This document shows positions 27,616 through 35,510 of a stretch of DNA of 64,000 nucleotides, piece after piece (position 1 is the first letter of the stretch; each line of letters begins with the position of its first letter). The position numbers and the translations under genes were made by a program. This stretch comes from Sphingomonas sanguinis. Lineage in GTDB: Bacteria > Pseudomonadota > Alphaproteobacteria > Sphingomonadales > Sphingomonadaceae. Where the stretch lies: the NCBI RefSeq assembly GCF_019297835.1, contig NZ_CP079203.1, forward strand, positions 531,001 to 595,000, given 5' to 3'. The notes under the pieces were generated by a model, which saw only the letters and a list, made by a program, of their open reading frames with translations, was not told where the DNA came from and ran no database searches.

Positions 27616-29733
27616 ATGCGGGGATGGCGTGGACTGCTGGCGGGCACGATGCTGGCCGGACAGCTTGTGACGGGGGCCGCAATGGCGCAGACCGGCGCGA
27701 TGACCGAGAATGATCCGTATATCTGGCTGGAGGACAAGGACGGCGCCAAGGCGCTGGCCTGGGTCGAGGCGGAGAATGCCAAGACGCTGCCGCGCCTCCA
27801 AAATGATCCGCGCTATCAAGCCTTTTATTCGGAAGCCCTCGCCATCGCGTCGGCCAAGGATCGCATTCCGATGCCGGGCCAGCTTTATGGCCGCATCGTC
27901 AATTTCTGGCGCGATGCCGATCATCCGCAAGGCCTGTGGCGCTGGACGACCGAGGCCGATTACGCCTCGGCCAATCCGAAGTGGACGACGCTGCTTGACC
28001 TCGACGCGCTTAGCAAGGCGGAGGGCAAGAAGTGGGTCTGGAAGGGCCTGACCTGCCTCAGCCCCGAGGATCGTCTCTGCCTGATCGCGCTGTCGGAGGG
28101 TGGCGAGGACGCGATCGAGTATCGCGAGTTCGATCTGCAGACCGGGCAGTTCGTGCCGAACGGCTTCCGTCTCTCCACCTCCAAGCAGGGCGCATCCTGG
28201 CTTGACAAGGATACGCTGCTGGTCAGCCGTGACTGGGGGCAGGGGACGCTGACCAAGTCCAGCTATCCCTTCGTTGTGAAGATGGTGAAGCGCGGCCAAC
28301 CGCTCGATCAGGCGACCGAGATTTTCCGTGGCGCCCCGACGGACGAACTGGGCACCTATGCCAGCGTGCTGACCGACGCGAAGGGCAATCGCGCGGTCGT
28401 GATCGAGCGGCGGCAGACCTTTTTCGGCGGCACCAAGCTGTTCTGGACGCCGAAGGGCGGCGCCAAGCCGATTGCCATGCCTGCGCGCGCCTTTCCGGCC
28501 GTGCTGGTCGATGGCAGGGTGATCTTCCAGACCAGCGACGCCTGGGGCCAGCATCCGGCGGGCTCGGTCGTCTGGGCGCCGCTGTCCGAGCTGGAATCTG
28601 GGCAGATCACGCCGCGCGCGCTGTTCACGCCGACCGACCGCCAGGCGGTGGAAGGGGTTTCGACTACCAAGGACCGCGTCGTCGTCACCTATATCGACAA
28701 TGTCCGCGGCCGGGCGAGCGTCTTTGCTCCGACCGGCAATGGCTGGTCCGCCAGCCCCGTGCAGGTGCCGGACAATATGGCCGTCGATGTGGTCAGCACC
28801 AGTGACCGCTCCGACATCGTCTATCTGTCGACCTCGGGCTTCACCACGCCGACCGTCCTGTCTCGCTTCGACGCCAGCCGTCCGGGCGCGCCGCAGGTGC
28901 TGAAGACGCTGCCCGCCCGCTTCGATGCGGCGGGGACGACGGTCCATCAATATGAGGCGACCTCGACCGACGGGACCAAGATCCCCTATTTCGTCGTGCT
29001 GCCCAAGGGCGCGAAGCTCGACGGGACGACGCCGACGCTGATGACCGCCTATGGCGGGTTCGAGATCGCCCGGCTGCCCTATTATCTCGGTTCGACCGGC
29101 AAGATCTGGACCGAGCGGGGCGGGGCGTTCGTGCTCGCCAATATCCGGGGCGGCGGCGAGTTCGGGCCGAAATGGCATGATGCGGGCCGCAAGACCAAGC
29201 GTCAGATCATCTATGATGATTTCGCCTCGGTGGCGAAGGACCTGTTCACGCGGAAGATCACCAATCCGCAGAAGCTGGGCATCTATGGCGGCTCGAACGG
29301 TGGCCTGTTGATGGGCGTCGAACTGACCCAGCATCCCGAGCTGTGGAAGGCGGTGACGATCCAGGTCCCGCTGCTCGATATGGTCCGCTACCAGAAGATC
29401 GCGGCGGGCGATTCGTGGAAGGACGAATATGGCTCGATCGACGTGCCCGAAGAGGCCGCCTTCCTGCGCAAGATTTCGCCCTATGCCAATATCCGCAAGG
29501 GCGTCGCTTACCCGGAGCCTTATATCTGGACCACGACCAAGGACGACCGGGTCGGGCCGCAGCACGCCCGCAAGTTTGCCGCGCGCCTGTCGGAATATGG
29601 CATTCCCTATCTTTTTTACGAGGATACGGCGGGCGGTCATTCGGGTGACGCCGACATTGCGCAAGGTGCGCGGCTGAGTGCGCAGCAGATGGTTTATTTC
29701 GCGCAGAAGCTGATGGACGCGCCCAAGCCATAG
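27616..29733 (+). CDS. Exported prolyl oligopeptidase family serine peptidase (S9A)
   Basis: This 705-residue protein has a signal peptide (WRGLLAGTMLAGQLVTGAAMA, cleavage after AMA near 25). The beta-propeller starts ENDPYIWLEDKDGAKALAWV, typical of S9A. The hydrolase domain contains LMTAYGGFEIARLPYY, ANIRGGGEFGPKWHDAG, and the nucleophile elbow IYGGSNGGLLMGVELTQHPE (Ser near 575), with the Asp in TTKDDRVGP and the His in TAGGHSGDA. It cleaves peptides after proline, in the periplasm. The ATG at 27616 gives the intact signal peptide with GGAG at good spacing. It is divergent from the hydrolase gene and ends at a strong terminator. Confidence 0.93.
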   Translation: MRGWRGLLAGTMLAGQLVTGAAMAQTGAMTENDPYIWLEDKDGAKALAWVEAENAKTLPRLQNDPRYQAFYSEALAIASAKDRIPMPGQLYGRIVNFWRDADHPQGLWRWTTEADYASANPKWTTLLDLDALSKAEGKKWVWKGLTCLSPEDRLCLIALSEGGEDAIEYREFDLQTGQFVPNGFRLSTSKQGASWLDKDTLLVSRDWGQGTLTKSSYPFVVKMVKRGQPLDQATEIFRGAPTDELGTYASVLTDAKGNRAVVIERRQTFFGGTKLFWTPKGGAKPIAMPARAFPAVLVDGRVIFQTSDAWGQHPAGSVVWAPLSELESGQITPRALFTPTDRQAVEGVSTTKDRVVVTYIDNVRGRASVFAPTGNGWSASPVQVPDNMAVDVVSTSDRSDIVYLSTSGFTTPTVLSRFDASRPGAPQVLKTLPARFDAAGTTVHQYEATSTDGTKIPYFVVLPKGAKLDGTTPTLMTAYGGFEIARLPYYLGSTGKIWTERGGAFVLANIRGGGEFGPKWHDAGRKTKRQIIYDDFASVAKDLFTRKITNPQKLGIYGGSNGGLLMGVELTQHPELWKAVTIQVPLLDMVRYQKIAAGDSWKDEYGSIDVPEEAAFLRKISPYANIRKGVAYPEPYIWTTTKDDRVGPQHARKFAARLSEYGIPYLFYEDTAGGHSGDADIAQGARLSAQQMVYFAQKLMDAPKP

Positions 29734-29741
29734 CGGAACGG

Positions 29742-29769
29742 GCCGGGCGTGCCACGCGCCCGGCTTTTT
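29742..29769 (+). terminator. Rho-independent terminator after the prolyl oligopeptidase gene
   Basis: An eight-bp perfect GC stem (GCCGGGCG / CGCCCGGC) with a seven-base loop is followed directly by TTTTT. It begins nine bases after the stop codon. Confidence 0.93.
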
Positions 29770-29822
29770 CTGTTGCCCTATGCGGCAATAAGGGTCTTGC
29801 TGCGTTGCGACAGGGACGGCAA

Positions 29823-30182
29823 ATGCAGGGGATGACCGATATGACGACGACCGAGCGCCGTCCGGCTGAACCGGCGGCAGGCGCTCCCGCCATCATCTTC
29901 GAAGCGATCGTCAAGATGCAGGCGGTGTCCGCGCTGTACAATCGCGGCGAGGTGGTGCTGGCGCCCCATGTGATCTTCACCCGGCACGACGAGCTATACG
30001 TCGATGCGACGACGATCGAGCGGGACGGCAAGCCGCCGCGCGAGGAAAAGATGGGGACGTTCAAGCTCGCCGGTCTGGGCGCGCTGCGTCTGACGCCCCG
30101 GCGGTTCGCGGCCAGTGCGCTGTTCGAGCGCGACGCGGAGAAATATCAGGGTGCGGCTCTGATGATGGTCGAGCCGGGCTGA
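29823..30182 (+). CDS. Conserved-looking protein of unknown function
   Basis: This 119-residue protein has a short disordered start, a predicted mixed alpha/beta core (GAPAIIFEAIVKMQAVSALY, GEVVLAPHVIFTRHDELYVD, KLAGLGALRLTPRRFAASAL) and no signal peptide, membrane helix or cysteine. DATTIERDGKPPREEKMGTFKLAGLGALR resembles short WYL-like beta strands but is not enough for a family call. I chose the ATG at 29823, preceded by AGGGACGG; a TTG at 29805 is also possible. Codon usage is like that of its neighbours, so it looks real. Function unknown. Confidence 0.7.
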   Translation: MQGMTDMTTTERRPAEPAAGAPAIIFEAIVKMQAVSALYNRGEVVLAPHVIFTRHDELYVDATTIERDGKPPREEKMGTFKLAGLGALRLTPRRFAASALFERDAEKYQGAALMMVEPG

Positions 30183-30197
30183 TCCACTGAAGCGACA

Positions 30198-30228
30198 GGC
30201 ACCGCGCTCCCGTCGGAGACGCGGTGCC
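30198..30228. terminator. Hairpin between convergent genes
   Basis: A nine-bp perfect stem (GGCACCGCG / CGCGGTGCC) with a 13-base loop lies between the unknown gene and the convergent glycine-zipper gene. It lacks a strong T run, so terminator activity is less certain. Confidence 0.5.
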
Positions 30229-30239
30229 CGACTGTTTCG

Positions 30240-30806
30240 TCAGCGGCAGCGGAACTGGTTCTGGTTCTGCTCGATCGAACGACCGGCCAGCGCGCCGCCA
30301 GCGGCCCCGAGCAGCGTCGCGATGGTGCTGCTGCGGCCACCGACCAGATTGCCCAGGACGCCACCCGCCGCACCGCCGATGATCAGGCCGGTCGTGCCGT
30401 CGGGGCGGCGGCAATAATAGCGGCCATCGGTTCCCGCATAGACCCGGTCCTGCGGTTGCAGCACCCGCTCGCGATATTGCGAGCCGTCGCGATAGTCGCC
30501 GACCGGATCGTAATAAGGCTCGGCATTGCGGTCGTAACCATTGGCCGGAATCGGCGGCGCCACCCGGTAGCCGCCGGGGCCGGGCGGCGGCGGGGCAGGG
30601 CTGTAGCCTTCATCGTCATAGCCGCCGCGATTCCGCTCCGACTGATACAGGTCCACTTCCTGCCGATAAATCTGATACTCCCGATCGAAGCGCGCCTGCG
30701 CCGCCCGGAACCGCGCATCCTGCGCGGCGGTCTGTGCCGTCGCCGGAATGGCCGTTGCCGTGACGGCGGTGGTGATCGCCAAGATGGTCAGACGACGAAA
30801 GCGCAT
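30240..30806 (-). CDS. Exported glycine-zipper 2TM domain protein
   Basis: This 188-residue protein has a signal peptide (RLTILAITTAVTATAIPATAQ), an Arg/Gln/Tyr-rich helix (AQARFDREYQIYRQEV), a Pro/Gly/Tyr-rich linker, a CRRPDG segment and the glycine zipper (GLIIGGAAGGVLGNLVGG and LLGAAGGALAGRSI) near residues 140-178. Glycine-zipper 2TM proteins insert in or span the outer envelope and are often stress induced. Two Cys flank the zipper region. Upstream are a palindrome and a near-match EcfG promoter. Confidence 0.88.
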   Translation of the reverse strand: MRFRRLTILAITTAVTATAIPATAQTAAQDARFRAAQARFDREYQIYRQEVDLYQSERNRGGYDDEGYSPAPPPPGPGGYRVAPPIPANGYDRNAEPYYDPVGDYRDGSQYRERVLQPQDRVYAGTDGRYYCRRPDGTTGLIIGGAAGGVLGNLVGGRSSTIATLLGAAGGALAGRSIEQNQNQFRCR

Positions 30807-30824
30807 CGTTCCTATCCCTCCATA

Positions 30825-30839
30825 CCCCGACAGTCGGGG
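30825..30839. promoter_or_regulatory. Palindrome in the leader of the glycine-zipper gene
   Basis: CCCCGAC-A-GTCGGGG is a perfect 7+1+7 inverted repeat between the putative promoter and the start codon at 30806. It could be an operator, or an RNA stem with a five-base loop. Confidence 0.45.
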
Positions 30840-30849
30840 AGGCGAGCGA

Positions 30850-30874
30850 TACGGTTACGAAAGAATATGGTTCC
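30850..30874 (-). promoter_or_regulatory. Weak candidate EcfG promoter
   Basis: On the minus strand GGAAC (30870-30874), 16 bases, CGTA (30850-30853) differs from the EcfG consensus only in the last base of the -10 element. It lies 44 bases before the glycine-zipper ATG. Confidence 0.4.
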
Positions 30875-30889
30875 TGAACGACACCGCCG

Positions 30890-33181
30890 TCACCCCTTGG
30901 TAACGAAGCTGTCCATCACCCGCTTGCGCCCGGCCTGCTCGAAATCGATCTCCAGCTTGTTTCCCTCGATCGCCGCAATCTCGCCATAGCCGAATTTCTG
31001 GTGGAACACCCGCTCGCCGACGCGCAGGTCGTCGCGGCTCTTTTGGCCCAATCCCACCGAGGGGGAACGCGACTCGACGATCCGGGCGGGGCGGGCGGGG
31101 GCCGCGGCCTGTCCCGTCGCAGCACGCTGCCAGCCAGGGCCGCGCCCGGTGCCGCGCGCGACATTGGCGAAGGGATCGGCATGTTCGGACCAGTTGGCCC
31201 GCCACAGGCTCTCGCCGCCGGTCATGCTCGTCTCGCTCTCGATATGCTCGGGCGGCAGTTCGCCGACGAAGCGGCTCGGCAGGCTCGACGTCCACTGGCC
31301 GTAGATGCGGCGGTTGGCCGCGTGCAGGATGACGGCCTTTCGCCGAGCACGGGTGATCGCGACATAGGCGAGGCGACGCTCTTCCTCCAGGCTGCGCGTG
31401 CCGCCCTCGTCGATGGCACGTTGCGAGGGGAACAGGCCCTCTTCCCAACCAGCGAGGAAGACCGTGTCGAACTCCAGGCCCTTGGCGGCGTGGATCGTCA
31501 TGATCGTCACTTCGGGTTCGCGCTGGTCGCCGTCGCGGTCCATGACCAGCGACACATGCTCCAGGAACGCGCCGAGCGACTCGTAATCCTCCATCGCGCG
31601 GACGAGCTCGGACAGGTTTTCCAGTCGCCCGGCCGCTTCCGCCGACTTTTCGTTCTGGTACATGGCGGTATAGCCGCTCTCGTCCAGCAACTGCCGCGCC
31701 AGCTCTGGATGGGCGAGGTCGCGGGCCATATCGCGCCAGCGAGCGATGTCGCCGATTAGGTTGCCCAGGCTCCGCCGCGCCTGCGCGGTCAGTTCATCCG
31801 TGTCCAGGATGCGCCCCGAGGCGATGGTCAGCGGCAGTCCCTCGGCGCGTGCGAGCTGATGGATCTTGGCCAAGGCCTTGTCGCCCAGTCCGCGCTTGGG
31901 AACGTTGACGATCCGCTCGAACGCCAGATCGTCGGAGGGCTGGTTGACGATCCGCAAATACGCGAGCGCATCGCGGATTTCGGCCCGCTCGTAAAAGCGG
32001 AACCCGCCGACGATCCGATAGGGCAGCCCGATCGCGATGAAGCGATCTTCGAACTCACGGGTCTGGTGCGAGGCGCGGACGAGAATGGCGATATTGTCGT
32101 AGGACGTCCCCGAGCGTCGCGCGGCCTCGATCTCCTCGCCGACCCGGCGTGCTTCCTCCGGGCCGTCCCAGACGCCCAGCACACGGACCTTCTCGCCCAC
32201 ATCCAGCTCGGTCCACAGCGTCTTGCCCAGACGCCCGCCATTATTGGCGATCACGCCCGACGCGGCGCCCAGGATATGCGGAGTCGAACGGTAATTCTGT
32301 TCCAGCCGGATCACTTTGGCGCCCGGAAAGTCGCGCTCGAACCGCAGGATATTCTCGACCTGTGCGCCGCGCCACGAATAGATCGACTGGTCGTCATCGC
32401 CGACGCAGGCGATGTTCTTATGTGCCTGCGCCAGCAAACGCAGCCACAGATATTGGACGCTGTTCGTATCCTGATACTCGTCCACCATGATGTAGCGGAA
32501 GCGCTGCTGATAATGCTCCAGCACGTCGCGATGCGTCTTCAGGATGGTCAGCATGTGGAGCAGCAGGTCGCCGAAGTCGCAGGCGTTCACGCTGCGCAGC
32601 CGCTCCTGATATTGGCGGTACAACTCCGCGCCCTGGCCGTTGGCATAACGCTCCGCCTCACCCGCATCGATGTCGGCGGGGACCAGACCCTTGTTCTTCC
32701 ACTCGTCGATCAGGCCGCCGAGGGCACGCGCCGGAAAGCGCTTCTCGTCGATATCGGCCGCCAGGATCAGTTGCTTGAGCAGGCGCAACTGGTCGTCGGT
32801 GTCGAGGATGGTGAAGTTAGATTGCAGCCCGACCAGCTCGGCATGGCGGCGCAGCATCTTCGCGCCGATCGCGTGGAAGGTGCCGAGCCACGGCATTCCC
32901 TCCACCGCGTCACCGACCAGCCGCCCGACGCGCTCGCGCATCTCGCGCGCGGCCTTGTTGGTGAACGTCACCGACAGGATCTCGGAAGGCCAAGCCTTGC
33001 GCGTATAGAGGAGGTGCGCGAGCCGCGCGGTCAGCGCCGCCGTCTTGCCCGTCCCCGCGCCCGCCAGCACCAGCACCGGTCCATCGGTGGTCAGCACCGC
33101 CTCCCTCTGCGCCGGGTTCAGCGTCCGCAGATAGGGATAATCGGTCAGCGAAGCGGCGGGATCGGGGGAAGCGACGGTCAT
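30890..33181 (-). CDS. uvrD: UvrD/PcrA-type superfamily 1 DNA helicase
   Basis: This 763-residue 3'-5' helicase serves in nucleotide excision repair, mismatch repair and removal of RecA filaments. All SF1 motifs are present: Walker A LAGAGTGKTAALTARL, Ia TFTNKAAREMRERV, II MVDEYQDTNSVQYLWL, III GDDDQSIYSWRGA, IV RLEQNYRST, V TIHAAKGLEFDTVFLAG and VI EERRLAYVAITRARR. A C-terminal Tudor-like segment (GERVFHQKFGYGEIAAIEGN) that contacts RNA polymerase in PcrA is present. An SOS box lies four bases upstream of the ATG. It could equally be named pcrA. Confidence 0.95.
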   Translation of the reverse strand: MTVASPDPAASLTDYPYLRTLNPAQREAVLTTDGPVLVLAGAGTGKTAALTARLAHLLYTRKAWPSEILSVTFTNKAAREMRERVGRLVGDAVEGMPWLGTFHAIGAKMLRRHAELVGLQSNFTILDTDDQLRLLKQLILAADIDEKRFPARALGGLIDEWKNKGLVPADIDAGEAERYANGQGAELYRQYQERLRSVNACDFGDLLLHMLTILKTHRDVLEHYQQRFRYIMVDEYQDTNSVQYLWLRLLAQAHKNIACVGDDDQSIYSWRGAQVENILRFERDFPGAKVIRLEQNYRSTPHILGAASGVIANNGGRLGKTLWTELDVGEKVRVLGVWDGPEEARRVGEEIEAARRSGTSYDNIAILVRASHQTREFEDRFIAIGLPYRIVGGFRFYERAEIRDALAYLRIVNQPSDDLAFERIVNVPKRGLGDKALAKIHQLARAEGLPLTIASGRILDTDELTAQARRSLGNLIGDIARWRDMARDLAHPELARQLLDESGYTAMYQNEKSAEAAGRLENLSELVRAMEDYESLGAFLEHVSLVMDRDGDQREPEVTIMTIHAAKGLEFDTVFLAGWEEGLFPSQRAIDEGGTRSLEEERRLAYVAITRARRKAVILHAANRRIYGQWTSSLPSRFVGELPPEHIESETSMTGGESLWRANWSEHADPFANVARGTGRGPGWQRAATGQAAAPARPARIVESRSPSVGLGQKSRDDLRVGERVFHQKFGYGEIAAIEGNKLEIDFEQAGRKRVMDSFVTKG

Positions 33182-33184
33182 CGC

Positions 33185-33199
33185 GAACAGTTAGGGAAC
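33185..33199. promoter_or_regulatory. LexA (SOS) box of the UvrD/PcrA helicase gene
   Basis: GAAC-AGTTAGG-GAAC (minus strand GTTC-N7-GTTC) is a perfect match to the alphaproteobacterial SOS box. It ends four bases before the helicase start codon at 33181, within the expected promoter or leader. Confidence 0.75.
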
Positions 33200-33398
33200 G
33201 TTTGCAAGCGGGGCAACCACTCGTGGTAATCGTCTGCCGCTGTTTCATCACGGGACTCGTCATCACGGCGTCTTTTCCCCGACGCGAAAGCGACATGTCC
33301 CCGGCCTAGAGGCCCGGCCGTGCCGACGAGCGGCGAGGCGCTTAACCCGGCGTCGACGCCGCCGTGACGGGCACGACCCGAAGCAGGAGCACCACCCG

Positions 33399-33704
33399 AT
33401 GAAGATGTTCACGGCAGCCGCCTTTGCGGCCTCTCTTTGCGTGTCCGTCGCGGCTCACGCCGAAATGCGCGAGCCCGTCACCGCCACCGTTCGCTATGCC
33501 GACCTCGACCTCCACCGTGCCGACCACCGCGCGCAGCTCGATGCCCGTATCCGCCGCGCGGCCGCGATCGCCTGCGGGCCGGTGACGACCGATCTGCGCC
33601 GCAACGCCGACATTTCGCGTTGCCGCCATGAGATGGTGGCGGACGCTGCGCCAAAGATCGCCGCGCTGTCGATGGCGCCGGTCGTGCTCGCCAGCAAGAA
33701 CTGA
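33399..33704 (+). CDS. Exported UrcA family protein
   Basis: This 101-residue protein has a signal peptide (KMFTAAAFAASLCVSVAAHA, cleavage near 22). The mature domain has VRYADLDLHRADHRAQLDAR, RRAAAIACG and ISRCRHEMVADA with two Cys that could form a disulfide. This is the UrcA family, small periplasmic proteins common in Sphingomonadales and Caulobacterales with no assigned function. AGCAGGAGC precedes the ATG. It is followed by a strong hairpin, so it is likely monocistronic. Confidence 0.88.
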   Translation: MKMFTAAAFAASLCVSVAAHAEMREPVTATVRYADLDLHRADHRAQLDARIRRAAAIACGPVTTDLRRNADISRCRHEMVADAAPKIAALSMAPVVLASKN

Positions 33705-33720
33705 GATCAGGGACGGCGCT

Positions 33721-33751
33721 CGGCCGGGCGGGTCCACGGACCGCCCGGCCG
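33721..33751 (+). terminator. Terminator hairpin after the UrcA gene
   Basis: CGGCCGGGCG, one bulged G, GTCC, a two-base loop and the complementary arm form a long GC stem. The stem begins 16 bases after the stop. Only two Ts follow, so it is not a perfect intrinsic terminator. Confidence 0.6.
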
Positions 33752-33780
33752 CGTTCCATCGCGGGACCGGCATCCGGTCG

Positions 33781-33798
33781 CCGTCATTAAAATGTCAC
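33781..33798 (+). promoter_or_regulatory. Candidate Pho box upstream of the phosphate transporter
   Basis: CCGTCAT-TAAA-ATGTCAC resembles the PhoB direct repeat CTGTCAT-N4-CTGTCAT with one mismatch in the first half and two in the second. The AT-rich four-base spacer is also as expected. It ends 19 bases before the pit start codon. Confidence 0.55.
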
Positions 33799-33817
33799 CG
33801 GAAAGGCGCAACGCACC

Positions 33818-35464
33818 GTGGTCATGACATCCTATGCGCTCGCCGGTGGCCAATCCGAATCTCGTGTTCGTGGACCGCGTCTCGACGTGGGGCTACACCC
33901 CATGGGCCGTTGGGCGTTCACCGCCCTGCTGGTCGGCGGCTTGGCCTATGCTGGGTACAGCGTCGCGACCGACACAGCCCGCGTCGGTGAGCCGATGGCG
34001 ATCGGTGTCTTCGCCTTTCTGGGGCTGGCGCTGCTGATCGCGCTGGGCTTCGAGTTCGTGAACGGCTTTCACGATACCGCCAATGCGGTGGCGACGGTCA
34101 TCTACACCCATTCGATGCCCGCCCCGCTGGCCGTCGTCTGGTCGGGCTTCTTCAATTTTCTGGGGGTCGTCACCTCGACCGGGGCGGTCGCTTATTCGAT
34201 CATCACGCTATTGCCGATCGACCTGATGCTGCATGTCGGCTCGGCGGGCGGGTTCGCGATGATCTTCGCGTTGCTGCTGGCGGCGGTGTTGTGGAACCTC
34301 GCCACCTGGGCGGTCGGGTTGCCCAATTCGTCGAGCCACGCGCTGATCGGGTCGATCCTGGGCGTCGGCCTGGCGAACCAGTTACTCTCGAACGTCGCCG
34401 GCACCTCGGGCGTCGATATGGCGCAGGTCCAGAAGGTGCTGTCCGCGCTGTTGTTCAGCCCGCTGATCGGCTTCGTCGGCGCGCTGATGCTGATGCTGGT
34501 CATGAAGCGTTTCCTGCGCGACAAGCGGCTTTATCGCGAGCCGGAGGGCGATACGCCGCCGCCGCGTGGTATCCGCGCGCTCCTGATCTTCACCTGTACG
34601 GCGGTCAGCTTCGCGCATGGCGGCAATGACGGGCAGAAGGGCATGGGCCTCATCATGCTGATCCTCATCGGCTGCGCGCCCACGGCCTATGCGCTGAACC
34701 GTACGCTCCCCCAAAGCGCGATGCCTGCCTTCGTCCGCAGTGCTCAGGTCGCCGCCACCGCCTATGCCGCGCATGGCGCTCCCGGCACGATGACGGTCGA
34801 TCAGGCGCGCGAAGCGGTGGTCGATGGCGTCCGCAAGAAGGCGATCGACACGGCCGAAGTCTATGCCGGACTGTCCGTTCTATCGCGCGATATCGGCGGG
34901 CGGATCGAGAATTACGGCACGCTCAGCCGCGTGCCCGCCGCCGTCGTGCCCAATCTGCGCAACGACATGTATCTGGTCCTCGATACCACGCGGATGGTGA
35001 CCAAGAGCGATGCCGCCAAGCAGCGCTTCACCGCCGCCGAGATCGACTCGCTCAACGGCTATGCCGGGGCGCTGGAGCGGGGCACCCGCTATATCCCGCT
35101 CTGGGTGAAGGTCACCGTCGCGCTGGCGCTGGGCCTGGGCACCATGGTCGGCTGGCGGAGGATCGTGGTGACGGTGGGCGAGCGGATCGGCAAGACGCAT
35201 CTGACCTATGGCATGGGGGCGGCCGCCGAGTTGATGACGGCCGCGACGATCTTTGGCGCCGAGTTCATTGGCCGCCCGGTGTCGACCACGCATATCCTGA
35301 CCTCGGGCGTGGCGGGTGCATCGGTCGCGAATGGCGCGGGGCTTCAGTTCCGGACGATCCGCAACATGCTGCTCGCCTGGGTACTGACGCTGCCCGCCGC
35401 GATGCTGCTGTCGGGCACACTCTATTGGTTGCTACTGCAATTGGCGCAGGTGCTGGCGGCGTAA
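33818..35464 (+). CDS. pit: Inorganic phosphate transporter, PiT family
   Basis: This 548-residue inner-membrane permease carries the two PiT signatures: EFVNGFHDTANAVATVIYT near residue 75 and SFAHGGNDGQKGMGLI near 265, plus GRPVSTTHILTSGVAGASVA in the C-terminal repeat. About ten membrane helices flank a long hydrophilic loop (about 300-410). PiT proteins cotransport metal phosphate with protons at low affinity. GTG at 33818 is the annotated start, with AAGG 11 bases upstream; ATG at 33824 is equally possible. A Pho-box-like element overlaps the promoter region. No PhoU-like DUF47 partner gene is adjacent. Confidence 0.93.
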   Translation: MVMTSYALAGGQSESRVRGPRLDVGLHPMGRWAFTALLVGGLAYAGYSVATDTARVGEPMAIGVFAFLGLALLIALGFEFVNGFHDTANAVATVIYTHSMPAPLAVVWSGFFNFLGVVTSTGAVAYSIITLLPIDLMLHVGSAGGFAMIFALLLAAVLWNLATWAVGLPNSSSHALIGSILGVGLANQLLSNVAGTSGVDMAQVQKVLSALLFSPLIGFVGALMLMLVMKRFLRDKRLYREPEGDTPPPRGIRALLIFTCTAVSFAHGGNDGQKGMGLIMLILIGCAPTAYALNRTLPQSAMPAFVRSAQVAATAYAAHGAPGTMTVDQAREAVVDGVRKKAIDTAEVYAGLSVLSRDIGGRIENYGTLSRVPAAVVPNLRNDMYLVLDTTRMVTKSDAAKQRFTAAEIDSLNGYAGALERGTRYIPLWVKVTVALALGLGTMVGWRRIVVTVGERIGKTHLTYGMGAAAELMTAATIFGAEFIGRPVSTTHILTSGVAGASVANGAGLQFRTIRNMLLAWVLTLPAAMLLSGTLYWLLLQLAQVLAA

Positions 35465-35510
35465 GCGGATAGGGCTTTACGACGCCCTCCTGCTTCTCCA
35501 CGAGCGGAGC

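Noticed and set aside
27586..29664. A 692-codon minus-strand frame under the prolyl oligopeptidase gene
   Set aside because: It is a shadow of the peptidase, which has an intact signal peptide and catalytic triad.
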